NCBI GenBank assembly: GCA_002298885.1
Contig: DBMK01000043.1
Location: 1 to 8,126 of the forward strand
Reading direction: 5' to 3'
DNA length: 8,126 bases
DNA from: Anaerolineaceae bacterium UBA700
Lineage (GTDB): Bacteria; Chloroflexota; Anaerolineae; Anaerolineales; Anaerolineaceae
The first letter of the stretch is position 1. Each line of letters opens with the position of its first letter. The translations under genes and the position numbers were made by a program. Below the pieces are notes generated by a model, which saw only the letters and a program-made list of their open reading frames with translations, was not told the origin of the DNA and searched no databases. Below, in pieces: positions 1 to 6,112 of the stretch.

Positions 1-84
1 CACGGCGTCGAGCTCGACCTGCGCCGCCCCCTCCTCGCCTCCTCCCCCCCCGCCCTCCAGCAGATACTTTCTTCCTGGTTATAA
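1..84 (+). CDS. Possible C-terminal tail of a convergent gene (partial)
   Basis: The first plus-strand frame is open from the window edge to a TAA at 82-84 and would encode 27 residues, beginning HGVELDLRR and ending ILSSWL. Third codon positions are almost all G or C, as in the neighbouring genes. The stop falls on the first bases of a strong hairpin with a T-run on the plus strand, as expected for a gene ending there. The other two plus frames are also open because the DNA is C-rich, so the frame choice is not certain. No family can be named from this tail. Confidence 0.4.
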   Translation, partial: HGVELDLRRPLLASSPPALQQILSSWL

Positions 85-120
85 AAAGGTTTGCAGTGCA
101 GCGCACTGCAAACCTTTTTA
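82..120. terminator. Bidirectional intrinsic terminator
   Basis: Positions 82-99 and 103-120 are perfect reverse complements: an 18-bp stem with a 3-base loop (AGC). The stem base is five A on the left and five T on the right, so RNA from either strand would have a GC-containing stem followed by a U-run. It lies between the end of the minus-strand importer operon and a possible plus-strand gene end, the usual place for a shared terminator of convergent genes. Confidence 0.85.
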
Positions 121-132
121 AGCCTATATCCT

Positions 133-169
133 GATCGTTTTGGCTGGGCTTCGCCCGGCCAAAACGATC
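133..169. other. Second strong stem-loop after the importer operon
   Basis: Positions 133-149 pair with 153-169: 17 pairs, one of them a T-G wobble at 145/157, around a 3-base loop (TTC on plus, GAA on minus). It starts 11 bases beyond the stop codon of the substrate-binding gene and has no T-run directly after it. A 3'-end stabilising hairpin or a partner of the outer terminator is therefore more likely than a stand-alone terminator. Confidence 0.7.
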
Positions 170-179
170 TTCCTACACT

Positions 180-1178
180 TTATTTGTACAGCAACGCGGC
201 GATTGCAGGATCGTCGATGTTGGTCTTGTCATACCAGTGGAAGCCGGTGTCGATGAACTTGGGCAGCGTCTTGCCAGCCTTGGCATCCACCAGCGCCTGC
301 ACGGACTTGTAACCAATGCCGATCGGGTCCTGGGTGACAGCGCCCGCCACAACACCGGAGCGGATTTCGTCCAGCAGCTGCTGGCCGGCATCGTAACCGA
401 TCATGACGATCTTGCCTTCTTTGCCCAGCTCTTTGGCGGCGTTCATTACACCCTTCATCGAGCCTTCGTTGCAGCCGAAGTAACCCTTCAGGTTCGGGTG
501 GCCGGTCATAACGGCCTTGGCGATATCGGTGCTCTTCAAGGGATCGCCGGCGCCGAATTCGGTGTCGATCAATTTCAGCTTGGGATACTTATTGTTGATC
601 TGGTCGGTAAAGCCCTTGGTGCGGTCGATGCCGGTGCGGCTGGTCTGGTCGTGGCAGATGAGAGCCACTTCACCGCCGTCCGGGCCAATCAGGGCAGCCA
701 TATGGTCGGCAACGGTCGCCGCGGCGGCAATGTTATCGGTGGCGGCGGTGGTCAGGGGGATGTCGCTGTCAACACCGGAGTCGAAGCCGACCACGGGGAT
801 GCCTGCGTCCTTGGCTTTCTGCAGCAGCGGGATGGCGGCCTTGCTGTCCAGGGCTGCAAAGGCAATGCCGTCCGGTTTCTTATCCAGGGCGGTCTGCAGC
901 ATTTCCATCTGCTTGTCGACCATGGCCTCGGTCTCGGGGCCTTCGAAGGTGACGTCGACGTTAAAGTCTTGGCCAGCCTTCAGTGCGCCTTGCTTCACGG
1001 CCTGCCAGAACTGGTGCTGGAAACCCTTCGAAATCATAGCAATGTAGGGTTTCTTGGCGGCTGGTGGGTTGGTGGCGGCGGGGGCGGCCGTGGTTGCGGC
1101 CGGGGTCGCGCAGGCAGACAGCATACTGGCAATCACCAGCAGGCTCAACACAACGAACAGGACTTTATTGGTCTTCAT
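180..1178 (-). CDS. Sugar ABC transporter substrate-binding lipoprotein (RbsB-like)
   Basis: This is the extracellular binding protein of a ribose/galactose-type importer (periplasmic binding protein family 4, LacI-like fold). Residues 1-22 form a lipoprotein signal peptide: KTNK, a hydrophobic stretch, then lipobox LSAC with Cys23 as the predicted lipidated residue. An Ala/Thr/Pro-rich linker runs to about residue 42. The mature domain begins PYIAMISKGFQHQFW. Family-typical segments follow: DGIAFAALDS (about 102-111), GIPVVGFDSG (about 125-134), TSRTGIDRTKGF (about 178-189), GCNEGSMKGVMNAA (about 234-247) and GYDAGQQLLDEI (about 260-271). The length (332 aa) is normal. The start is supported by AAAGGAG at 1186-1192, 7 bases upstream. 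It is the last gene of the ATPase-permease-binding protein operon. The ligand cannot be read from sequence; a pentose, hexose or polyol is likely. Confidence 0.93.
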   Translation of the reverse strand: MKTNKVLFVVLSLLVIASMLSACATPAATTAAPAATNPPAAKKPYIAMISKGFQHQFWQAVKQGALKAGQDFNVDVTFEGPETEAMVDKQMEMLQTALDKKPDGIAFAALDSKAAIPLLQKAKDAGIPVVGFDSGVDSDIPLTTAATDNIAAAATVADHMAALIGPDGGEVALICHDQTSRTGIDRTKGFTDQINNKYPKLKLIDTEFGAGDPLKSTDIAKAVMTGHPNLKGYFGCNEGSMKGVMNAAKELGKEGKIVMIGYDAGQQLLDEIRSGVVAGAVTQDPIGIGYKSVQALVDAKAGKTLPKFIDTGFHWYDKTNIDDPAIAALLYK

Positions 1179-1185
1179 TTCTATT

Positions 1186-1192
1186 CTCCTTT
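1186..1192 (-). promoter_or_regulatory. Ribosome binding site of the binding-protein gene
   Basis: AAAGGAG on the minus strand, 7 bases before the ATG at 1178. It fixes the start and gives this gene its own strong translation signal despite its last position in the operon. Confidence 0.75.
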
Positions 1193-1217
1193 ATAGATTG
1201 TGGACATCTTACACAAG

Positions 1218-1337
1218 TTATTGGTCAGATTTCACCACATCGAATGCAGGGCTGTTCTCTTCGCCGTATTCAGGGTTGGCTTCAACGTCCAGTTTCTTGG
1301 ACAGCGTGCGTTGAATGTTCTGCGGTGGCAGTCGCAG
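1218..1337 (-). pseudogene. Small open frame or gene remnant between permease and binding protein
   Basis: A minus-strand frame reading from a CTG at 1337 to a TAA at 1218 encodes 39 residues. The C-terminal part (KKLDVEANPEYGEENSPAF) looks protein-like: charged, with no low-complexity runs. Going upstream the frame stays open past a TTG at 1361 (47 residues) and on into the permease region. An ideal Shine-Dalgarno sequence at 1348-1358 lies upstream, but no ATG, GTG or TTG follows it at normal spacing; CTG at 1337 is about 13 bases from GGAGG. It may be a remnant whose start was lost, a small protein with a rare start, or chance. No homology is recognised. Confidence 0.3.
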
Positions 1338-1339
1338 AA
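1318..1339 (-). other. Intra-operon hairpin between permease and binding-protein genes
   Basis: TTCTGCG and CGCAGAA form a perfect 7-bp stem around an 8-base loop. It lies in the 190-bp spacer of the importer mRNA, just after a strong Shine-Dalgarno sequence. Spacer hairpins in importer operons can adjust mRNA stability so that the binding protein is made in excess; that role here is inference. Confidence 0.45.
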
Positions 1340-1347
1340 GCGCCCTC

Positions 1348-1358
1348 TCACCTCCTTT
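1348..1358 (-). promoter_or_regulatory. Orphan ideal Shine-Dalgarno sequence
   Basis: AAAGGAGGTGA on the minus strand is close to the full anti-Shine-Dalgarno complement and better than any site in front of the recognised genes here. It is about 10 bases beyond the permease stop and has no standard start codon at the usual distance. It either serves the small frame 1218-1337 with a rare start or marks a lost gene. Confidence 0.55.
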
Positions 1359-1368
1359 CAACTCGTAA

Positions 1369-2370
1369 TTACGCCCGGCTGCGCCGGCGGCGGATGATAT
1401 CCAGGTAGACCGCCCCGATCACGATGATGCCGGTGACCACAATTTGCCATTCCTGCGGCACCGAAATAATACGCAGGCCGTTATCCAGAACGCTCTTGAC
1501 GAATGCCCCAATCAACGTGCCCAGGATAGTGCCCTCGCCGCCCGCCAGCGATGTTCCGCCGATCACCACCGCCGCAATCGCGTCCAGCTCGTAGCCCGCC
1601 CCCAGGGCCGGCTGGGCCGAATTGAGGCGTGAGGCGATCAGCACGCCCGCCAGGCCGGCAAAAACGCCGCACAGGGTATAGATGGCAATCTTCCAGCGAT
1701 CCACGTTGACGCCCGAAAGGCGCGTGGCTTCTTCGTTACTGCCCAGCGCCACATTGTAACGCCCCAGCACCGTCTTGGCCAGGATCAGCCCGGCAATGAT
1801 TGCCGCGGCGAAGAAGATCAGCACCGCATTGGGGATATTGGCGGACGGGATGACCGAGCCAACCACCGAGCCCATTGCAATGTTAGAAAACTGAGGATAG
1901 TCACTGAAATAGATCGGGTGGAGCTGCGAAATGACCAGGCTGAGGCCCTTGGTAATGTACATCATGCCCAGGGTCGCGATGAACGGCGGAACCTTCATCT
2001 TTGCGATCACTACGCCGTTCACAAATCCGCACAGCGCCCCGGCCAAAATGCCGCCCAGCACGCCTAAGAACAGGGGAATGCGTAATTCAGTAATAAAGAC
2101 AGCCGTCATGACTGCCGAAAAGGTCATCACCGTGCCCACCGAAAGGTCGATACCGCCGGTGATGATGACGAAGGTTGCCCCCAGAGCCAGCACGCCGTTG
2201 ACCGAAGTGGCCAGCAGGATCCCGTTGATATTCTCAAAGGTCGGGAAGAAGGCCGGTGAAAGGATCGAAAATACGATGAACAGGATCACCAGCGCAGCAA
2301 AGGCCAGCACCCGCCGGGCGGCGCCGCCGCTGATCAGGGTTCGTTTCGCAGTAACCGTTTTGGTTTCCAT
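1369..2370 (-). CDS. Sugar ABC transporter permease (RbsC-like)
   Basis: Integral membrane subunit of the importer (branched-chain/ribose-type permease family, BPD_transp_2). It has 333 residues, the usual length. After a short basic N-terminus come about eight to ten hydrophobic segments, starting near residue 20. Family landmarks are GGIDLSVG (72-79), a cytoplasmic loop SNEEATRLSGVNVDRWKIAI (211-230) that would contact the ATPase, GYELDAIAAVVIGGTSLAGG (259-278) and GEGTILGTLIGAF (278-290). The C-terminus is a basic tail, RRRRSRA. The ATG lies three bases after the ATPase stop codon and lacks a strong ribosome binding site, which points to translational coupling. It is probably a homodimer, as RbsC is. 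Confidence 0.93.
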   Translation of the reverse strand: METKTVTAKRTLISGGAARRVLAFAALVILFIVFSILSPAFFPTFENINGILLATSVNGVLALGATFVIITGGIDLSVGTVMTFSAVMTAVFITELRIPLFLGVLGGILAGALCGFVNGVVIAKMKVPPFIATLGMMYITKGLSLVISQLHPIYFSDYPQFSNIAMGSVVGSVIPSANIPNAVLIFFAAAIIAGLILAKTVLGRYNVALGSNEEATRLSGVNVDRWKIAIYTLCGVFAGLAGVLIASRLNSAQPALGAGYELDAIAAVVIGGTSLAGGEGTILGTLIGAFVKSVLDNGLRIISVPQEWQIVVTGIIVIGAVYLDIIRRRRSRA

Positions 2371-2373
2371 AAG

Positions 2374-3924
2374 TTAAGCCTGTCCGAATTCGGTCTGAGG
2401 TGGGATGGGTTCAGTCAAAAGGCTCTCGCCGCGCTGGGTTGCGAAAGTCATGATCTTTTCTTGGGTGGCCTCGGCCACCTCCAGTTCGCCGGTGATCCGC
2501 CCTTCGCACATCACCACCACCCGATGGCTCATGCGCAGGATTTCCGGCAGCTCGGAGGAGATCATAATGATAGCCTTGCCCTGCTGCGCCAGGTCGTTCA
2601 ACAAGCGGTAAATCTCACTCTTAGCGCCTACGTCGATGCCGCGCGTGGGCTCATCGAAGATTAAAATTTCGGTATCGGCGGTCAGCCACTTGCCGATAAC
2701 CACCTTTTGCTGGTTGCCGCCCGAAAGGTTGCGCACCAACTGCTGCAGGCTGGGAGTTTTGATCGATAGGGCGTCGACGTAATGCTCGCCCGTGGCGTGG
2801 ATTTTGGCGTTGTTGACCCAGCCGAAATATCCCAGGAACTTCCTGAACGTCGCCAGGACGATGTTGTTCTGCACGTCCATCCCCAGCGTCACGCCAAAGC
2901 GTTTGCGGTCCTCGGACAGGTAACCAATCCCATACCGCACGGCATCGCCCGGGCTCTTGATGTTAACCCGCTTGCCGTGCACGTAGATCTCGCCGCCGTC
3001 GATCGGGTCCGCCCCGAAAATGGCCCGCGCCACCTCCGTGCGCCCAGCGCCCACCAGCCCCGAAAAGCCCAGGATTTCGCCGCGCTTGAGCTTGAAACTG
3101 ACGTCCCGGATCACCTTGCCTTGCCGCAGGTTGCGCACCTCCAGCACCACGTCCTGGTTTTTATCCTCCGGCACCTCCGGGGTCGATTCGTAGATCGTGC
3201 GCCCGACCATCATATTGATGATCTTGTCGATGCTCACTTCGTCGGTCTTCACCGTGTCAATGTAGTGCCCATCTCGCATCACCGTGATGCGGTCAGAGAT
3301 CTTCTTCAGCTCTTCCAGGCGGTGGGAAATGTGCACCACGCCAACGCCCTTATCGCGCAGTTGGCGGATGATGCGGAACAGGTCGTCGATTTCGGAGTCG
3401 GTCAGGGCGGCGGTAGGCTCGTCCATGATCAGCACATCCGAGTTGTACGAAAGCGCCTTGGCAATTTCCACCATCTGTTGCTTGGCCACCGAAAGATCGG
3501 CCACCTTGGTGCGCGGATCCAGCTTCATATGCAGGGTGTCAAACAACTGCTCTGCTTTGGCGTTGATCTCTTTTTCGTCCAGCCAGAAGGGCAGCCCTGC
3601 CCGCGGCTCGCGCCCGATGAAAATATTTTGGGCCACCGTCAGGTGGTACATTAAGTTTAGTTCCTGGTGGATGATGCTGATGCCGAGGAGCTGGGCCGAG
3701 CGAGGGGTGGGGATCTCTACCTCGCGCCCTTTGAAAACGATTCGCCCGGCGTCCTTGTGGTATACCCCCGCCAGCACCTTCATCAGCGTCGATTTTCCCG
3801 CCCCGTTTTCACCGACCAGCGCGTGCACCTCGCCGGCTCGCAGCTCGAACTTGCACTGGCTGAGCGCGTGCACACCCGGGAAGCTCTTCTCGATTCCTTC
3901 CATCAAGACTAAAACTTCACTCAT
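2374..3924 (-). CDS. Sugar ABC transporter ATP-binding protein (RbsA-like, two nucleotide-binding domains)
   Basis: A cytoplasmic ATPase of 516 residues with two fused ABC domains, as in RbsA, MglA and XylG. Domain 1: Walker [10 protein letters not shown] (38-46), Q-loop HQEL (86-89), signature LSVAKQQ (144-150), Walker B VLIMDEPT (164-171), H-loop region GVVHISHRL (195-203). Domain 2: degenerate Walker [10 protein letters not shown] (289-297) lacking the usual Lys, canonical signature LSGGNQQ (400-406), Walker B LIFDEPT (421-427). By family logic one composite ATP site (Walker A of domain 1 with signature of domain 2) is active and the other is degenerate; this asymmetry is normal for the family. 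AAAGGA at 3931-3936 supports the ATG at 3924. It is the first gene of the importer operon. Confidence 0.95.
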   Translation of the reverse strand: MSEVLVLMEGIEKSFPGVHALSQCKFELRAGEVHALVGENGAGKSTLMKVLAGVYHKDAGRIVFKGREVEIPTPRSAQLLGISIIHQELNLMYHLTVAQNIFIGREPRAGLPFWLDEKEINAKAEQLFDTLHMKLDPRTKVADLSVAKQQMVEIAKALSYNSDVLIMDEPTAALTDSEIDDLFRIIRQLRDKGVGVVHISHRLEELKKISDRITVMRDGHYIDTVKTDEVSIDKIINMMVGRTIYESTPEVPEDKNQDVVLEVRNLRQGKVIRDVSFKLKRGEILGFSGLVGAGRTEVARAIFGADPIDGGEIYVHGKRVNIKSPGDAVRYGIGYLSEDRKRFGVTLGMDVQNNIVLATFRKFLGYFGWVNNAKIHATGEHYVDALSIKTPSLQQLVRNLSGGNQQKVVIGKWLTADTEILIFDEPTRGIDVGAKSEIYRLLNDLAQQGKAIIMISSELPEILRMSHRVVVMCEGRITGELEVAEATQEKIMTFATQRGESLLTEPIPPQTEFGQA

Positions 3925-4010
3925 GGAATATCCTTTGATCAGTGAAAATCAAGGTCTCGTTGTAAAAGAATGGCGCAGGTATTGGCTATCTTGTAAATCG
4001 GGAAACTGGC

Positions 4011-4026
4011 ATGGTAACGATACCAT
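4011..4026. promoter_or_regulatory. LacI-family-type operator
   Basis: ATGGTAACGATACCAT is a 16-bp palindrome with a central CG; seven of eight half-site positions are symmetric and only the A/A pair at positions 7 and 10 breaks it. This is the layout of LacI/GalR/CcpA-family operators. It overlaps the last two bases of the -10 box and would cover the transcription start, so a bound repressor would block the importer promoter. The regulator gene is not in the window. Confidence 0.75.
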
Positions 4027-4053
4027 AATAGCATAACCAGTATCACTTGTCAA
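4025..4053 (-). promoter_or_regulatory. Sigma-70-type promoter of the importer operon
   Basis: On the minus strand: -35 TTGACA (4053-4048), a 17-base spacer, then -10 TATTAT (4030-4025) preceded by TGC, an extended -10. The predicted start is near 4018, giving a leader of roughly 95 bases before the ATPase ATG at 3924. The -35 hexamer is perfect and contains the TGA stop codon (4050-4052) of the upstream guanylyltransferase-like gene. Confidence 0.82.
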
Positions 4054-4943
4054 TAGTAAGGGGTTGGCCCCACCAGAGCGTTGCCGCGGGCGTCCGCCGG
4101 TAGCAGTTCGAACAGGTTCACCCAACTGCCCACGTCCGCCCAGCCCAGGTCCACCGGAATCACGGCCGCGTCCTGGGCGTTTTCCATGATGCCATAATCA
4201 ACGCTTTGCCGGGCCACCTTGGTCCACGTCTGGCGTAGGGCATCGCCGTAGCTGGAGCTGTCCAGGTAGCTGGCAAGCCCTTCGAGCTGGGCGGAAAGGT
4301 CCGGCATCTGGCGCTCGAATTCCTCCAGGATGCTGTTGACGTGCCACACGAACATACCGCTGTTCCACGTATAGCCGCCCGCCGCCATCCGCCGCGCCGT
4401 GTCCGCATCTGGCTTCTCCACGAAGCGCTCCACCCGGAACGCCTCCAGGGAGCCCACGTCGCCCAGGCGCTCACCCTGCTGAATGTATCCAAAACCTGTC
4501 GCCGGCCCGTCCGGGCGAATGCCCAACGTTACCAGGAAGCCCTCGCGCGCCAGCCCGGCTGCCGCCTCCAGCGCCCGGTGGAAAACCTCCAGGTTGGCGA
4601 TGGTGTGGTCGGCGGTCAACACCGCCATCACCGCGTACGGGTCATGCTGGCGCAAATGGATCGCCGCCAGGCCGATAGCCGCCGCCGTACCGCGCCCTTC
4701 CGGCTCAATGAGGAAATTGGCCGCCGGGATGTTTGGCGCCTGCCCGATCAACCGGGCGGACTGCCCGGCGGGTGTAACCACGTATATCCGGTCCGCCGGG
4801 AACTGCGGCGCCAGCCGTTCCACCGTGTTTTGGAACAGGCTGCGCTTGCCCGCCGCCTTCTGCGCCCAACCGGGGCGCTCTCTCCGGCTCGCATTCTCCA
4901 ACCGCTTCTCTTGTTCTCCTGCTAAAATCACCGCGTAATACAT
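4050..4943 (-). CDS. Degenerate, C-terminally short mannose-1-phosphate guanylyltransferase-like protein
   Basis: Homologue of ManC-type enzymes that make GDP-mannose from mannose-1-phosphate and GTP. Preserved family segments include EPEGRGTAAAIGLA (80-93), LTADH (109-113), FGYIQ (151-155), VERFVEKPD (171-179), WNSGMFVW (193-200), SVDYGIME (247-254) and LGWADVGSW (266-274). The N-terminal catalytic signature, normally close to GGSGTRLWPLSR followed by PKQ, here reads GEQEKRLENASR (9-20), then PGW (24-26). The glycines, Thr, Trp-Pro and the key Lys are replaced with no length change. The protein stops soon after GNALVG, about 50 residues earlier than usual. AGGAG at 4949-4953 supports the ATG. 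Loss of the nucleotide-binding loop predicts little or no transferase activity. It may be a decaying gene or a regulatory pseudoenzyme; the intact frame and the ribosome site slightly favour an expressed protein. Confidence 0.8.
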   Translation of the reverse strand: MYYAVILAGEQEKRLENASRRERPGWAQKAAGKRSLFQNTVERLAPQFPADRIYVVTPAGQSARLIGQAPNIPAANFLIEPEGRGTAAAIGLAAIHLRQHDPYAVMAVLTADHTIANLEVFHRALEAAAGLAREGFLVTLGIRPDGPATGFGYIQQGERLGDVGSLEAFRVERFVEKPDADTARRMAAGGYTWNSGMFVWHVNSILEEFERQMPDLSAQLEGLASYLDSSSYGDALRQTWTKVARQSVDYGIMENAQDAAVIPVDLGWADVGSWVNLFELLPADARGNALVGPTPYY

Positions 4944-4968
4944 ATCTACTCCTAAAAATACTTTCTCT

Positions 4969-4998
4969 GCCTCCTCCGGGTCGGCGCCCGCAAGAGGC
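4969..4998 (-). other. Intergenic hairpin before the guanylyltransferase-like gene
   Basis: Positions 4969-4980 and 4987-4998 pair over 12 positions, with one wobble and one G-G mismatch, around the loop CGCCGA (minus strand). It sits in the 66-bp gap between two genes of the sugar operon. A short T-run lies about 10 bases beyond, too far for a classic terminator; partial attenuation or mRNA processing is possible. Confidence 0.4.
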
Positions 4999-5009
4999 GT
5001 GGTTTACGA

Positions 5010-5825
5010 TTAAAATCCGCGCAATTTCGTGCTTTCGCGCCGCGGCAGCCCGGGGGCCGGTTTGCGGCTGAGCACCACGTATTCGATGCCCTGTTCCCGG
5101 CAGAACTTACGCTTCTCGGGGCGGTCGCCGTCCTCGTTGACCGCGAACAGCTCAGGCCGGATGCGCTCCACTTCCGGAGCATAGTCCAGCCAGTCCCACC
5201 CGCTGGAGATGAGCGCCTGCTTCACGTAGCGCACCGCCTGCACCATGTAGCGCCGCTCGTCCTGGTTGAACAACGGGTGCCCGGCGCCCTTCAGGAACTC
5301 CACGTTGGCGTCGTTCCCCACCACCACGTACAGGTCGCCCAGCCCGCTGACCTCCTCGAAGAAGCGCACGTGACCGGAATGCAGCCAGTCATAGCAGCCC
5401 GAGACGACCACCTTTTTAACGCCGCCCGCGCTGGCGCCCACATTCACCGCCGGGAAACCTGCCAGCGCCTCCGCACCGATCACCCTGATTTCAGCCCCGT
5501 CGATATCGCCCAAGGCCGCCACCAGGCGTCCCACGCCGGCTTCGTCCGCTGCAAACAGGTCCGGCTTCAACGCTAATGCCGCCTGGCGCAAGGCGCTGTC
5601 CGTAGTCCCCTCAACCAGCCTCACCTGGCTGACGTAGCGCAAGGCGCCCACAAAGTACTCGCGCTCAGCCTGGGGGAACTTTGGCACCTGCCCGGTCAGC
5701 GCTTTCACGCGCTCGTCCGAATCCAGCAGTACGCTCACCTCCCCCAGCCTGCCCGCCTCCTCCAGAAAGCGCACATGTTTCGACCTCAAATCATCAAAAC
5801 TTCCCGCAACAACTATTTTCGTCAT
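5010..5825 (-). CDS. Tandem nucleotidyltransferase (cytidylyltransferase-like fold), first domain degenerate
   Basis: 271 residues holding two copies of the HxGH nucleotidyltransferase domain (TagD/HldE-C-like). Copy 1: KIVVAGSFDDLRSKHVRF (3-20), where the HxGH motif has become RSKH (14-17). Copy 2: KKVVVSGCYDWLHSGHVRF (137-155) with intact HSGH (149-152), then VVVGNDANVEFLKG (167-180), and near the C-terminus STKLR (265-269) in the place of the family's ISST-type motif. Only the second copy should transfer a nucleotidyl group; the first may be structural. The ATG at 5825 fits the family start (MTKIVVAGSF). The frame opens at a GTG at 5852, but that codon belongs to the repeat array upstream. 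No clear Shine-Dalgarno sequence is seen. Next to a GHMP kinase and GDP-mannose epimerase, a sugar-1-phosphate is the likely substrate; the nucleotide used is unknown. Confidence 0.82.
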   Translation of the reverse strand: MTKIVVAGSFDDLRSKHVRFLEEAGRLGEVSVLLDSDERVKALTGQVPKFPQAEREYFVGALRYVSQVRLVEGTTDSALRQAALALKPDLFAADEAGVGRLVAALGDIDGAEIRVIGAEALAGFPAVNVGASAGGVKKVVVSGCYDWLHSGHVRFFEEVSGLGDLYVVVGNDANVEFLKGAGHPLFNQDERRYMVQAVRYVKQALISSGWDWLDYAPEVERIRPELFAVNEDGDRPEKRKFCREQGIEYVVLSRKPAPGLPRRESTKLRGF

Positions 5826-5842
5826 TTTCTTACAATACTTTA

Positions 5843-6112
5843 CTTTATCCACGAATTGGAAGAATAGAGAATAGAGAATCGAGATTAGAAAATAGAGAAT
5901 TGAAAATCAAAAAATTCTTTTTCCACTAAATCCACCAATTGAAACGAATAGCACGAAACAAACAACTTGATCAAATCTAAAATTCTTTATCCGCTAAATC
6001 CACCAATTGAAACGAATTGAACGAAACAAAACTCTTGAATTCAAATCGAAAATCGAAAATCGAAATTCGAAAATTCTTTACCTCAAATCAAAAATCTAAA
6101 TTCTAAAATTCC
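5843..6112. repeat. AT-rich intergenic array of degenerate direct repeats
   Basis: The one long gene-free stretch, sharply AT-rich between GC-rich genes. It holds two 52-bp copies (5911-5962 and 5979-6030, period 68) differing at four positions, and a partial third beginning at 6070 (AAAATTCTTTA). A block of GAGAATA-like words lies at 5861-5908, and TCGAAAA-like tandem words at about 6045-6076. On the minus strand the core word CAATTGGTGGATTTAG recurs as CAATTCGTGGATAAAG at 5843-5858, next to the start of the nucleotidyltransferase gene. The right end reaches the stop codon of the kinase gene. There are no long inverted ends, no transposase and no CRISPR-like spacing. It looks like a dispersed, recombination- or slippage-derived intergenic repeat; function unknown. 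Confidence 0.8.

Noticed and set aside
237..1196. Long plus-strand open frame (319 codons) opposite the binding-protein gene
   Set aside because: It is antisense to a clear lipoprotein with family motifs. Its Gly/His/Val-rich product has no recognisable domain; it follows from GC-biased third positions.
2782..3654. Plus-strand open frame (290 codons) opposite the ATPase gene
   Set aside because: Antisense shadow of conserved Walker and signature motifs; no ribosome site and a His/Asp/Val-rich, motif-free product.
3925..4010. Riboswitch or attenuator in the importer leader
   Set aside because: No strong stem, T-run or known aptamer pattern was seen; the leader is unremarkable apart from the operator and the ribosome site.
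3284..4036. Plus-strand open frame (250 codons) crossing the ATPase start and importer promoter
   Set aside because: Ser/Arg-rich shadow that runs through the promoter and operator without any start signal.
4874..4943. Frameshift as the cause of the lost guanylyltransferase signature
   Set aside because: Flanking residues (MYYAVILAG, RL, SRRERP, SLFQNTVERLAP) stay in the same frame and spacing; neither other frame contains the signature.
5826..5852. GTG at 5852 as the nucleotidyltransferase start
   Set aside because: The GTG sits in a repeat word (AATTCGTGGAT); the ATG at 5825 begins directly at the conserved beta strand KIVVAGSF.
5911..6030. CRISPR array
   Set aside because: Only two full 52-bp copies with a 16-base gap, imperfect repeats, other word repeats mixed in, and no cas genes.
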